Shown here in pieces: positions 32,602 through 43,704 of a stretch of 64,000 bases of DNA. The stretch comes from Chlorokybus atmophyticus (taxonomy: Eukaryota; Streptophyta; Chlorokybophyceae; Chlorokybales; Chlorokybaceae). Position 1 is the stretch's first letter. Every line of letters begins with the position of its first letter. The DNA lies in NCBI GenBank assembly GCA_009103225.1, contig RHPI01001715.1, positions 1,239,285 to 1,303,284 on the forward strand. The letters are read 5' to 3'. The notes under the pieces are model-generated. The model was not told the DNA's origin, ran no database searches, and saw nothing but the letters and a program-made list of their open reading frames with translations. Position numbers and translations under genes: made by a program.

Positions 32602-33577
32602 TGTTTACTCCCCTTTACACTCATATTGTCCCCTCATACAACACCTCATTGAGTTTTACGCACCCCCCTAACAACAACAAGTCTCGGGCCTTCTTATGAA
32701 AGGGTTGTATTCAATAAATTGCGGCATTTGGCGCGTGGTTTGAAATACAATAACAATACCGATGCATTTATACAAAAACCGTTTATTGCTGCAAGTTTCA
32801 AGACTCATTAGATAATCATACATGCTTGGCATTGCATAATACAGCGAACCGTGTACACAGTAACACAACAACACATCAAGCCATGTACACACAATAATTG
32901 CACCAACACAGCCCCTGCAACACATCAGGCAGCACATCATGCAGCACATCATCACATGCGCGTACACACCAACACATCTACATGCAAAGCACCCACATTA
33001 CATCATGCAGCACAAACACACCAACTCCTACCCCGAGAGCGTCGTGTTTACAATGTAAGTAAACAACATAACAGTAAGCACATCAACACATCCTCATGCC
33101 CTTCGCTTATTGCCTTAAGCTTGCTGTTGCTGACGCTTGCCTATTGCACTACCAAGACTCCATCCTGACCGCCGGCCCTGTGCACACGGTTGGTTGATTG
33201 ATGTTGACATACTGCTACATCACGTCCCTCCGTCCCATTTGCCAAACTTGGACTGTGCACATAATCTTGCATTGCCCATGCCGTAATGCCGTAAAGCTCT
33301 TGTCGTGCTTGTTGTTTGCCTGGTTTGCTGTCTGCTATTGCTTGACATCTGAGCTGAAGAGAAGCCTGTACATGTTGTAAGGTACATGTTGTTGCAGGAT
33401 AGCAGTTCTCAGCTTCATTTTTGCTGACTTGGCCAGACGTTCTTGCCAACAACGTCCACAAGCGCGATCGGGATTGAGTGCAGCGCGTCTCGGTCCCGTT
33501 TCCTCCATCACGATCGCCATTGCCTCACGTGATGTCCGTCCGCTTGTCGTTGCCGTGGTTGTTGCCGTCCGCCGCCG
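32602..33577. other. Upstream region of the WD40/coiled-coil gene
   Basis: Contains short CAGCACATCA-type repeats near 32.92-33.02 kb and becomes GC-richer towards the gene start. Presumed promoter and 5' UTR. No separate gene is supported. Confidence 0.4.
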
Positions 33578-36500
33578 ATGGCCGCGGCGACGGCGTCGGC
33601 GGCTGGGCTCGGAGGCAGTGGTGGAGGCGGAGGTAGACGTGCCTTCGGCAGTGTCACGTCCATCATCCCTGCTGGAGGCCCGGGCATGCCGCTCAGCCCG
33701 CCCAACGCCGGCGACCAGGCCAGCGGCGGCGGCAGTGGCGGGGGTGGTGGCCTCAGCGGGATCGATGGCAAAGGGTTTGTGCGACCCAAAAGCGCATCCG
33801 TTGAACAGCCTGCAAGGAACTTGTCAGGTGTGCCATGACTGTTAGCACATCACTTGTCTTCGGTTGTTGGAGCATGCCGTGTCACGTTGGTTGCCAGCAT
33901 GCGTACGTGCGTGCGTGTGATAGATTACAATCAGGTAGCCATGCTTCCTGTCTTAAGATTCAGCCAGCTTTCAACTTAGTAAAAGCTGCCTTATTTGACA
34001 GTGTTCAGTTAAGATTGCAAGCTTCAACAAGGTAAGCAGAGGTCTCAACGTGCCCAATCTAAAACTCAATCAGCAAAGCTGTCTTACACGCCAATGCTGA
34101 ATGACGTTGACGTGCGTGAATACTACCTGCGTTGCTGTTGACTGATTGTTGAACCTGCATGCGCAGTGGCGTGGGTGGCCACGCTTCAGGCCGGAGGCGA
34201 GGTGCGCGGCGCATGCTGCTGCACCGCAACCCCAACCACCACCACCACCACCACCACCACCACCATTAACAACAATGCAATCAACAAGCGTGTGTTTACG
34301 GTAGAGCGCTCTGGCACAGCATGCTGCTGGAGCGCCGCCGATGGCCGCTGGCGCACATGGGCCACCTCGTCCACCTCATCCACCTCCACCTCCTCCTCCT
34401 CCTCCTCAGCCTTCTCCGCCGTGTGCGTGTTGGACGGCCACGTCGACAACACTTCCTCGGGCGGTGGGGCGCAGCTTTGGTGCGGCACGCAAGAGGGTGA
34501 GATTATCATCTACAGGGTGGGTGTGAGTGGCGTGGAGGAGGGTGTGGTGGTGAGGAGGTGGCACGCGCACACGGGCGGGGTGACGTGCGTGGCGGCGGCG
34601 AGGAGACACGTGTGGAGCGGCGGAGCGGACTTCCGCGTGCGCAAATGGGATGCAGCGGGAATGAGGCAACTCGCGTGCTACTCGCATCATCACAACGCTG
34701 TACGGGCGATACTTCTCGTTGACATGCATGATGATACACACAACCACAACAACAACAACAGCCGCGCCGTGCGCGTGGTCAGCGGGGCCGCCGATACCAC
34801 CCTCGCCGCATGGGACGACACCGACGACGTCGACAAGGATGGCGACAACAACACCGACAACAACAATAACAACAGTACTGCCGTTATCATGCAGGGTCAC
34901 AGCAAGGCTGTCTTGTGCATGTGCGTCGTGCGCGAGTCCGGCTCCGTGTGGAGCGGTTGCGAGGGTGGTCGCGTGCGCGTGTGGATGTTGGAGGGCAACT
35001 CCTTCCTCGGCGAGGTGGTCCACTCCCCCGCGGGTCACGCCGTGACGGCCCTCGTGCCTTTAGGTGCACACGTGTGGAGCGGCGGGGCCGACCGCAACCT
35101 TGTGGCGTGGGACGCAAACACGCGCACGAGAGTGGTATCACTCGGGGACCAAGGAGCATACATACGCACCATGCTGAGAGTTGGGTGGGCTGTGTGGGTG
35201 TTCCTCGCTGATCGAACCATACGCGTGTGGACCGCCGAGAGCGTTATCAATGAGGAGGCTGTATCTTCTCTCAATGCACGCAATGCACGCCTCGCACGTG
35301 AGCTCAAAGACGTGGAGGCGCGTGTGGGTGATGTCAACCAGGAGCTCGTGAGGAAGACCAAAGCGTATGATGCCATGCATGCTGATGTCCTGTCCGCGGA
35401 TACTATGCGCATTGAACTGGAGAGAAAGCTGGCGGATGCCAGGAAGGAGGTGCAAAATGCCAGTGAAGACGCCAAGAAGGCAGCTGAGGTGGCCCACAAT
35501 CGCATCGCGCAGTTGCAGGCGAAACTTGATGTGAGTGCGGTTCAGGAAGCATCCACATGTATGCGTACGCATACCCCCATGCAGACAAACAGACACAGAG
35601 CCACACGCGCATACACGCACACACACCAAAGTTACCAACCCGCAGTGCTCGAGCTGAGTGAACTTGTCTCTCATGTAGGCTTCTGTTGCTGAGGCTTCTT
35701 CCCTCAAGTCCTCCTCCCTCCAGCATTCCGCGGACGCCGATCGTCAGCTGGCGGACCTGACCGCCAAACTGTCGGCTGCGGAAGCCGCGCGGTCGCAGGC
35801 GCTGGCGGAGGTGGAGGGGATGAGGAGGACGGCGGAGAGCGAGAGGGCGGAGAGGAGGGAGAGGGAGGGGGAAGGGGAGCGGGCGGCAGCCGAGACACAG
35901 GCAATGTAAGCACACCAGGCCTTTTGTTCATTGCACATCGCTGGACTAACTCCCTACTGCACGCCATCATGTATTGACCACTACCAGTGCCTTGGTGCAT
36001 GCACGTGCGCGTGCGCGCTCTTGCGCATCCATGTGTGCCTGCCATGACAACCCTTCCTCTCCGTTCCCAGGCGTGCCAAGGTGGATGCGCTGGCGCAGGA
36101 GCTGGCCACTGCCCTGGCAGAACGGGACCGCGTGGCAGCTGAGTCACAGACAACGTAAGCATAGTAACAGGCCTTCTGCGATTGCACGTCGTTGTACAGT
36201 TTTCCTACTGAGCAATGTCCAACCGCCACCAATGCTTTTGGGTGCATGCGCGTGCTCGTGCGCGTGCCGATGTGTGCGAGATGAACTCCACCTTGTTGCA
36301 GGCGTGCCAAGATGGAGGCATTGGCGCAGGAGCTGGCCACTGCTCGTGCCCTCAACGAAGAGCAAGCACACATGGGGAAAGAGCGTGAGCGCGTTCTGCA
36401 ACAACAGCTGGAATCTGGCCAGTCAGAGCTCGCCAACCTCACCAGCCAGCTGTCGCAGTCGCAAGAGCGCCAAGCCTCCGACCGCGCTAAGCGTGTCGAT

Positions 36501-38268
36501 CTAGAACACCATCTCGCTCACGCTGGCGACGTGGAGCGTGCCGAGCGCGCCGCCCGCGCCGAGGCCGAGCGCCAGCTGGCGGAGGTGCTGCGCACGCACG
36601 GGATGGAGCGCGACGACGCCGTGGAGGAGCTGCGGAGACAGCTGGCGGAGGCGAGCGGGGCGCATGGAAAGGAGGTGATGGAGATGGAGAGAAAGATGGA
36701 GGAGGCGAGGAGCGAACAGAGCAAGGAGCAAGAAGAGTTGTTGCTTGTATCACAACAGCTGGCAGATGCAAGAAGCAAACTCAACGCGCAGCAGGAGGAC
36801 CTGGCGCACATGCAACAAGCGCGAGCTGAAGAGCAGAGCGAGTTGGTGCGCAAGCTGGCGGAGTTGACAAGCGCGCAGAGCGCAGAGCGCGAGGAGGAGC
36901 TGAGCGGGTATCAACGACAGCTGAATGAGAAGACGAGTGCGCTTGCTGCCACGCACGAGGAGGTTAGCGAGTTACGACGCCAGGTTGCAGAGGCTGAAGG
37001 CGAGCGTTCTTCCAAACATGAGGAGGAGCTGAGCGCGTTGCAACGCCAGCTGGCAGAGGCAACGCAGCGGGAGGTTACTGTTGATGAGGTGCTCAGCGCA
37101 TCGCAGCAGCAGCTGGCGGAGCTGCAGCGCCAGCTGGATGAAGCCACCAGCCATGCGCATGGCGCCAAGCACGAGGAGCAAGAGCTGGAGCGCCAGCTGA
37201 TGGAGGCGAGGGCACTTCACGCGGCTCAACTACATGAGCTGAGCGAGGCGCAGGTGACGTACGAGGCCGAGCGGGATAAGCGAGTAGATCTTGAGAAGGC
37301 GTGTGCGTTGCAAGTGAGAAGGTGCGAGGAGCTGGAGCGGGAGCTTGCGGAGATGCGGGCTGAGCTGGAGCGAGTGAAGCAAGGTGGAGAGGAGAGGGAC
37401 AAGCAGCATCGAAAGCTCGGTGATGAGGACGACGAGCTCCGGCGCGTGCTCGAGGTGTTGCGTGACAAGAAGCGCGCTCTCAAGGCTGCAGCAACAGCGC
37501 TGCGCGAGCGCGTGGCGTCGCTGGAGGGGGCGCTGGCGGAGGCGAGGGAGCAGTACCGCGCATGCGGGGGGGCGTCGAGAGAGATCGCGGAACGCGTCGC
37601 GAGATTGGAGGAGAAGCTAGCCGCTGCGTTGAGAGCACAGAATAAGCTGGGTGCTGCCTCGCAGACAGTCTCACCCGCTGTACAGCAACATATTGCGCGG
37701 CTGCAGCTCGCACTGGACCATGCCGCACGCGACCACGCAAGAACCAACAAAGGTGGGGGGGCAGCGACACCCGTAGCTTTGCAACACACCCTTGCTTGAA
37801 CCCGCCGACTCACTGCTGTGTTGTTGTCGTTGTTAATGATGCCGATGTTGTTGTGCGGTTTCAGAGCTTGCAGCGGCGCGTGCTGAGGCTGCGCGGTGGG
37901 CCAGCGCCGTTCAGGGATTGGATGCGGAGCTTCAGGCACATCAGGCCGAGGCGCTGCGTCTGGAACGCCAGTGTCGCCAGCTGGAGGCATCGTCCGCATT
38001 ATCATCGTCGCCCACGCAAAGCGAGGAGCAGCTGCAGAGGGTGATGCGGGAGCACTCGCAGCAGCGGCAGGAGTACGAGGAACGGCTGATGGAGATGGAG
38101 AAGAGGATGATGATGATGGAGAGGGTCAAGCGCGCCGTGTTTCATGCTGCCACGCAGACTGGACTGTTTGAGGAAGTGATTAGTCAGGCGCCGGCGGTGT
38201 TGGTTAGGCCGGACTCCGCGGCTGTGAGGAGGAAAGAGCGAGAGCGATTCTTGTCTGGTTGGGGTTGA
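33578..38268 (+). CDS. WD40-repeat and long coiled-coil protein
   Basis: Six exons (33578-33827, 34167-35530, 35679-35905, 36071-36154, 36302-37752, 37865-38268) give 1,259 codons, all in phase. The N-terminus is Gly/Ala-rich (MAAATASAAGLGG). After a poly-Thr/Asn tract (about residues 105-125) come WD40-like repeats to about residue 440 with recurrent WSGGAD.(N/R).(V/L).(A/K)WD units. Asn/Asp-rich low-complexity inserts from CAA/AAC repeats interrupt the blades. The remaining roughly 800 residues are almost continuous heptad coiled coil rich in Glu, Gln, Arg and Ala (RQLAEA, ELERQL). This layout suggests a scaffold for cytoskeletal, centrosomal/basal-body or vesicle-linked assemblies; no specific orthologue is recognised. 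Exons 4 and 5 begin with near-identical sequence (RAK.(D/E)ALAQELATA) because of a local exon-intron duplication. Confidence 0.85.
35906..36365 (+). repeat. Exon-plus-intron tandem duplication
   Basis: The intron at 35906-36070 with the exon that follows resembles the intron at 36155-36301 with the start of the next exon. Introns share GTAAGCA, CAGGCCTT, GATTGCACGTCG-like and GTGCATGCxCGTGC words. The exons share GCGTGCCAAGxTGGAxGC and GCGCAGGAGCTGGCCACTGC. The 84-nt exon keeps the reading frame, so the duplication lengthens the coiled coil by 28 residues. Confidence 0.85.
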
Positions 38269-38930
38269 GATGTTACCATGTTGGCGCCTGTGTATGCCTG
38301 TGTTGTGGCAAGTTGTGCACGGACCATGTACATGGACAAGTGTACATAGAGTAGTGGTTGTCAGTTGTCAGTGCAACATGCTTGCATGAGGCCATATTTG
38401 GTACGCAAGGAGTATGCTGTTGCTACATCGTCGCTTAGCACGATGCGTAGCACGATGTAGCAATATCATGCTCCCTTAATCTGCAGAGACAACCTCAGCA
38501 GAGCATGGTGCCACCAACATGACGTTCAATCACATCACAAATTCTGAGCTGCAACACGATTCACCATGCCTTGGACGTGGTCGTAAGTCGTGATCTGAGA
38601 GAATGCCACAGTGTGTCTAGCAGATGTGACGGATCGGGTGTCAAATCAGCACATGTGCTGATGCCATGTTCACAGCACTGAGGAGCACATGCGTTGGCTT
38701 GCATCGCAAGGAGTTATTTCATGCAAGGGTCAATGGCAAGTGTGAAATACAAAATCATCTTAGTTGATCATGCGCTCCAACAGTCTCATGCAGTCCAAAG
38801 GTAGCAGAGAGCCGAGAGAGGGAAGTTCTGTGTGCTCTCCGAGCAAATAAAGCAGCACTAGCAACACTCTACACTGCAAGCCAACCACAGCGCAGTACAA
38901 CTCAATACTTACTAACACCTGGCGCATTAC
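38269..38930. other. Intergenic region between convergent genes
   Basis: 3' ends of the WD40/coiled-coil gene and BUD23. A small direct repeat (TTAGCACGATG and GTAGCACGATG) lies near 38.44-38.46 kb. No gene seen. Confidence 0.5.
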
Positions 38931-40465
38931 TCAAAAGCGGTCTTTCCGTTTGCGTCCGGTATACTTGGTGTCGGTCGGGACGTTGAATCCCTTCTTACGC
39001 CTCTGTTCTTTCTTGCGCAAGAGCCACGCGCGCGAGCCCTTGGCCTTGCCTCCAGCATCCTTCCCGCCGCGCTTGACTCGCTTGACGGGTCGCTCGCGCT
39101 CCGTCACGCGCACGCGCTTGCCACCAACATTCCCCTCATCATCATCCTCACCCGAAGTCGACGGCCCTTCATCATCATCATCATCACCATCATCATCATC
39201 TTCGCTATCCGCGTCCATCGCATCGAGTCCCTTTGCTTTAGGTAGTGCGTTGGCCAGCGAGGGCGCGCCTGCCATGAGCACGAGGAAGTACTTCTTCGCA
39301 CGTGTAGAGTGCGGGTAGTCCACGACGAGTCCACCCGCAAAACCCGCACGCATGGCCGCGGAGGTGATGAGCTCTGCTTGGGCGGGACCGTCTGGGTAGA
39401 ATTGCAAAGCTGCGCGTGCTCCCGGGGCTAAAGCGCTGTAGAGCGAGCGGAAGAATGTGCGCAAGCGAGCGCGAGGGTCGTGAGAGGATGCGTCTGCATT
39501 GCAAAGCCATTGCACCGCGGAGATGCTGATAGCGCCGTCGAAGACTGCGTCGCGCATGCCGGCGACGCCCTGGCCGAGGTCAGCCAGAGCCACGTCGCCG
39601 CCCTCAAGACCGGACTCGACGGCCACATCTGCACACGCACACGCGCACCCTCAGCAAGGCATGGATGCACCTATGCAGCGTGCATGAACTGGTGCCAACG
39701 TAATGATACTACGTACAGACTGCTCGAGGCACACCGTTAGTGGAAAATACGATGATGTGCATCTGACTCAAGGCACGTTTGTTATGCATGTGACGTTGGT
39801 CTGTTGTTGGCATTGATGCTGCTCTGTGCTATGCATCGCAACCTCTGTGTATCAGTATAGTTAGACAGCTGTGCTGGCTCAACCACAGGCAAGCGTCAAG
39901 GAAACCGCGCATTGTTCACATCCAATTCTAGACGTGCGCTCAACATGCACCAGCGCACGGCTCTTCAGCGATTGCATCAAACACGCTGAGCTACTAGTTG
40001 ACTAGTGGTTCCCTGAAGTTGACCGGAGCAAACGCTTGCATGCAGCAGTTGTGCAACCCTTCTCGACCACCGTAAAACGTGTGAGACACGCCGGACGACA
40101 TGACAGGTTTTAGAGTGAATTGATTGACAAGTCGAGCGGATACTGCAACAAAACGAGAGATCGCGAGTAGTAGTAATCGAGTCAGCACCTAACATAGCCG
40201 GTGCGATGTCCAGCCCGATCCACTCGTGTCCCTTCTCCGTTATGGCCGCTCCGCTCAGCCCACTCCCGCACCCCAGGTCCAGGATGAGTCTCGGTCCCCC
40301 TCCCTCGCCCAGCGCCAGCAGCTCCAGCGCCCGGTCCGCCAGCTTCGACTGGACGGCCGCCGCGCGGGAAGACGAGGTGTAGCGACGGGCCTCGTCGGCG
40401 CCGTAGTAGAGCTCGGGAGGGGCGGCGGCCTCGGGCCTGCGGCCTCTCTTCCCTGCTAGCGACAT
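38931..40465 (-). CDS. BUD23: BUD23-type 18S rRNA (guanine-N7) methyltransferase
   Basis: Two exons (40465-40189 and 39628-38931) encode 324 residues; the join reads AMLDVAVES in phase. The family (yeast Bud23, human WBSCR22/BUD23) methylates a conserved G of 18S rRNA with SAM, aided by Trm112, during 40S assembly in the nucleus. Evidence: PPELYYGADEARRYTSSSR at the N-terminus; SAM-binding LILDLGCGSGLSG; GHEWIGLDIAPAML; DGAISISAVQWLCNAD; FYPDGPAQAELI; and the very characteristic tail KKEQRRKKGFNVPTDTKYTG followed by RKRKDRF, which is basic and probably nucleolar. An Asp/Glu-rich insert (about residues 230-255) is longer than I expect. The start has clear family N-terminal sequence right after it. 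Confidence 0.95.
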
Positions 40466-41674
40466 CGCGGCTCACCCGACTCGACTATGCCGCCGCCACG
40501 GCCACGGCCGCCGCCGCCAGCGCCTGCGCCCGGCATTGGCGCGTACGTCGTCGCTGAGTCCAGCCATGCCGCGGGTTACCTTAAAGTTTTACCCATGTGA
40601 AGCGGTGTACTGTGCGATATCGGTCTCAGTACAAAGCCCTAACCGCCGCCTTTGGTGAGGTGATGTGTTGGGCTTGTGGGTTGGTGTGTGGCGGCGGCGG
40701 CGGCGGTGGCGGAGGGGGTGGCGGAGGTCCGGTCGGCGACCTGCTCGCCCAGCGCGTGCAGGTTGGTGCATGTTGCCTGTGTGATTGTTGCAGTAGTCTG
40801 CTCGTCTGCCCCAGCCGCTGCGGATGAGGAAACAAACACTACTACCCACAGACCTGTTCCGAGTCCTTCGGGGCGATGACGGACAATCCGTGCACCACTC
40901 TGACGCAGCAGCGGCTGTGACCACGTGCTTGTTGTTGTGTGCCTCAAAACCTTAGCTGAGGGTTCCCGTGATGATGGCTCTTAGTCATGCTAATACCGCC
41001 TAATCATGCGGAAAACCGCCATTCTTCTCACACTAGGCTTTGTCTGAGGATTCCCTCGTGCTGTAATCCGCCTCGTTGTCCAATGCGCATGATAGTCATC
41101 TCGTTGCCGTCGCCTTGCAGGTGGCTGGCACGTCCTCCGTCGCTTGCTCTGCCTTCATCGCTGCCTGCGTTCGCCTGCGTCAGTTCAAACCTGCACACAC
41201 TAGATACACCTGATCTTATCTGAGGTGCCACCGCTGGTCCAACTGAACGTGTTTGTTGGGTTGGGTTAAAGCTGGGGGCCCGATGATCATTGCCTGCGAC
41301 GGTGAGCCCCTCTGTGGCAAGGAGCCGCATAGCGGGCTTTTACTCACTCTGCTGTGATGATCAAATGCTGAGCACAACATTGCTGTGCTGGTAGCGCCAC
41401 GCAGTATACTGCGCGTGTGCCGTGACCGTTCAAGCCTTACTCAGCTGAGCAGCTATTGTATGCAGCTTTCCAGTGTGTGTGCAGTGGTAGGTCTGTTTTA
41501 GCACAGCAGCGGGGGGAGGTGATGAGAAAATGACAGGTACTGCTGAGCGCGGCGCAGGCTCTTGTCTTTATGTGCCCTCGCTGATGAAACTATCACACTA
41601 GCTCCTGATTCCCCTCTTTGCATTTTAGTCATGTGCGGCTGGTGCAGCTGTTAACCTTACACCTATCTGCAGGC
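40466..41674. other. Divergent upstream region with possible 5' UTR exons
   Basis: Lies between the BUD23 start and a small plus-strand gene. A short frame from an ATG at about 40567 (MPRVTLKFYPCEAV) stops soon after and could be an untranslated or leader exon. A GGC/GGT repeat tract occurs near 40690-40730. A TGCAG acceptor directly precedes the ATG at 41675, implying at least one upstream exon in this stretch. Confidence 0.4.
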
Positions 41675-41911
41675 ATGGCGACGCAGTCTCTTGCAAGTAT
41701 GAGCCATACAGTTGCCCGAGAGGCATGGCCGCTACTGCCAGCAGGCCTCGCAGCCTTAGCACTTGCAACTGCTGGTGCAGGGCTGAGAGATTGGCAGTTT
41801 GTCGGGAAAGCGGCAAAGGTGGAAGACAGCACGCGCCGGCGCTCCTTTGCTGTCACGAATGAGTATGGCTTGTTGGAGTCTTTTGGTAGTTTAGTGGAGC
41901 GCTCTACTTGA
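41675..41911 (+). CDS. Small hypothetical protein with one hydrophobic helix
   Basis: 78 codons plus stop, beginning two bases after an intron acceptor (ATCTGCAG then GC and ATG). The sequence has a hydrophobic segment, LLPAGLAALALATAGAGL (about residues 20-37), followed by a polar, charged tail with DSTRRRSFAVTNEYGLLESF. Size and one-helix layout recall small accessory subunits of mitochondrial respiratory complexes, but I recognise no specific family and assign no function. The frame is coherent and protein-like, unlike neighbouring frames. Confidence 0.45.
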   Translation: MATQSLASMSHTVAREAWPLLPAGLAALALATAGAGLRDWQFVGKAAKVEDSTRRRSFAVTNEYGLLESFGSLVERST

Positions 41912-43138
41912 GCTAATAAGCTAGGTACCTCTGCTAGCCACCTTTTGTGTATTCGTGTGTAGAGACCTGCTGCAGTGTGTGTACAGAGCATAGGTTGTAT
42001 AGCTTTTTGTGAAGTGATATACTTGTACAGGATACCATTCTTGGACCTGATGATCTGTGCAGCCCTGGTGCTAGTGCAGTGTGCGTGTGATATGCTGGTG
42101 TGCATGCCGCCATTTCAGCCTCAACAACAGAGCACAATGCACCACTTCTCTGTGTGATGTGCTTTGTCACTGGCTGGCACTCCCGAGCGGGCTGCAAGCG
42201 TGTGTACTTTTTGCGCTGGACTTCCTTGTTTGATACACTGCCCATCAACAAACTGCACGCCATTGGCACATGGTACCAACTGGGAATGCTGCTTGGTATT
42301 TGATTATGCATTCAATTCGCTTTGCCACCAGCCTGTAACCATTTCAATTGCATGTCGCAATGGCTTAGCAACGCTTCATGCATGTCGTGCGGGATCGCGG
42401 CGCAGAACTGAAGCATGTGTGCGCGCGTAGGCGATGATGTGAGAGACCGCATATGTCATGTCACGTGTTTACAGGTAGACGCGCATACAGCAGCACATAG
42501 TATAGCTGTAGCATAGGGCCCCGGGGGCTGAATACATGTGCTGGGTCTGCCTCTGCTTGCCTATGGTTGCTGCTTCCAAACTGTGCACGGCATGATCTGT
42601 AAAATAATCTATACCCTATGCACACAGTGGTTGTCTTTGCTTCCGCTTCGATGCATGTAATGGCCTGCAGTGCCATCGCATGTCCCATGCGGGCACTCAC
42701 TACACAGTGGCAGTCTAGCAGAGAACAAGCAGCCAGACATGCTTAATGTTTCCATGCTTGCTGGCCTTGTTGCAGTGTGCATCAGCACCACTGTGCCTAA
42801 GTGGCACAAATGATCAGATATATGCTCACCACCATCGCACATGTCTCTTTCACCTTATCTAGAAGTACAGCACAAAACTGGCCATGATGACTCACTGTCC
42901 TTTCACAATAGACACCAATGTACCAATGCCTGCTCCAACAAAGCTAATCACAGTCAATCGCATGTTCTCCCAACCATGGAGAACGCTATCACAACGCAGT
43001 AGCCCTACGCTACGTAGTTAGTATAAGATAATTGGGAAGCCAGCCTTCGGGCTGGCAAGAAGTTGTTGCAGGTGGAAAAAGGCGGGTTGGGTTCGTCCTG
43101 TCTTTGAGGTGTGTTGCATGCATCATCCTTGTTGATCG
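41912..43138. other. Intergenic region, no gene seen
   Basis: No frame longer than about 90 codons has protein-like composition. It contains a small TACGCTACGTAG palindromic word near 43.0 kb. Probably the 3' UTR of the small gene upstream and of the HbpS-like gene downstream, which are convergent. Confidence 0.5.
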
Positions 43139-43704
43139 TCAGTGAAGCCCCGCTGCTGCAATGCCCGCCTGGGCGCAGTCCTACTCCACGATTGGAGATG
43201 TTAGATTAACAACAATGCTCCCAGTGTGCAACACACAAGGTGATGCATTGCATGTGTGCATGCCAGCATACCCACCTGGTCGACGATGGGGTCGAGGGAG
43301 CCGTCCACGCCGATGGCGCCGCCGTTGAAAACCAGGCCGCCACCGACGTATAGTGCCCTCCCGTTCTGCCCATCGGCCGTGGATATGGACGTGGACGACA
43401 GCGCCAGCGCCAGCTGCGACGTGGACACCCCGAACTTGGCCGCCGTCCAGGCCTTGGCTGCCGCCGGAGAGTCCACTGCGGTGCTGCCGCCGGCGGAGGC
43501 CACCACGCCCAGATCGCTGGTACGCACCACCACAGCGCTGACGCCCCTGAAGCCCTTCTGTGCGCACGCCGCCTGCGCCGCCTGCGCCGCCTTCGCCGCC
43601 GCCTCAGTCGACACGTCCGCCGCCGCCGCTGGCACTACGCTGCTCATGCACACCGCCAGCAACACCAGCATGCCCAGCACCGTCACCTTGCCTGGCTGAG
43701 CCAT
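43139..43704 (-). CDS. Secreted HbpS/GlcG-like (DUF336-type) protein
   Basis: Two exons (43704-43276 and 43180-43139) encode 156 residues. The N-terminus is a signal peptide (MAQPGKVTVLG, then a hydrophobic core ending VVPAAAAD). The rest fits the HbpS/GlcG fold: repeated Ala-rich helix (EAAAKAAQAAQAACAQKG), GVSAVVVRTSDLGVVASAGG, AAKAWTAAKFGVST, ALYVGGGLVFNGGAIGVDGS and, in exon 2, DCAQAGIAAAGL. That last exon matches the family's terminal DxxxAxAG helix, which confirms the splice. The family includes extracellular haem-binding HbpS and GlcG proteins of uncertain chemistry; a ligand-binding role outside the cell is inferred. It is mainly known from bacteria, so its origin here deserves a tree. 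Confidence 0.8.

Noticed and set aside
34406-35038. Minus-strand open frame of about 210 codons
   Set aside because: Antisense to the WD40 exon; composition (Val/His/Ala runs) reflects the complementary trinucleotide repeats.
40567-40660. Short frame starting MPRVTLKFYPCEAV as a gene
   Set aside because: Only about 30 codons and no in-phase downstream exon found; could be a leader exon but not supportable as a protein.
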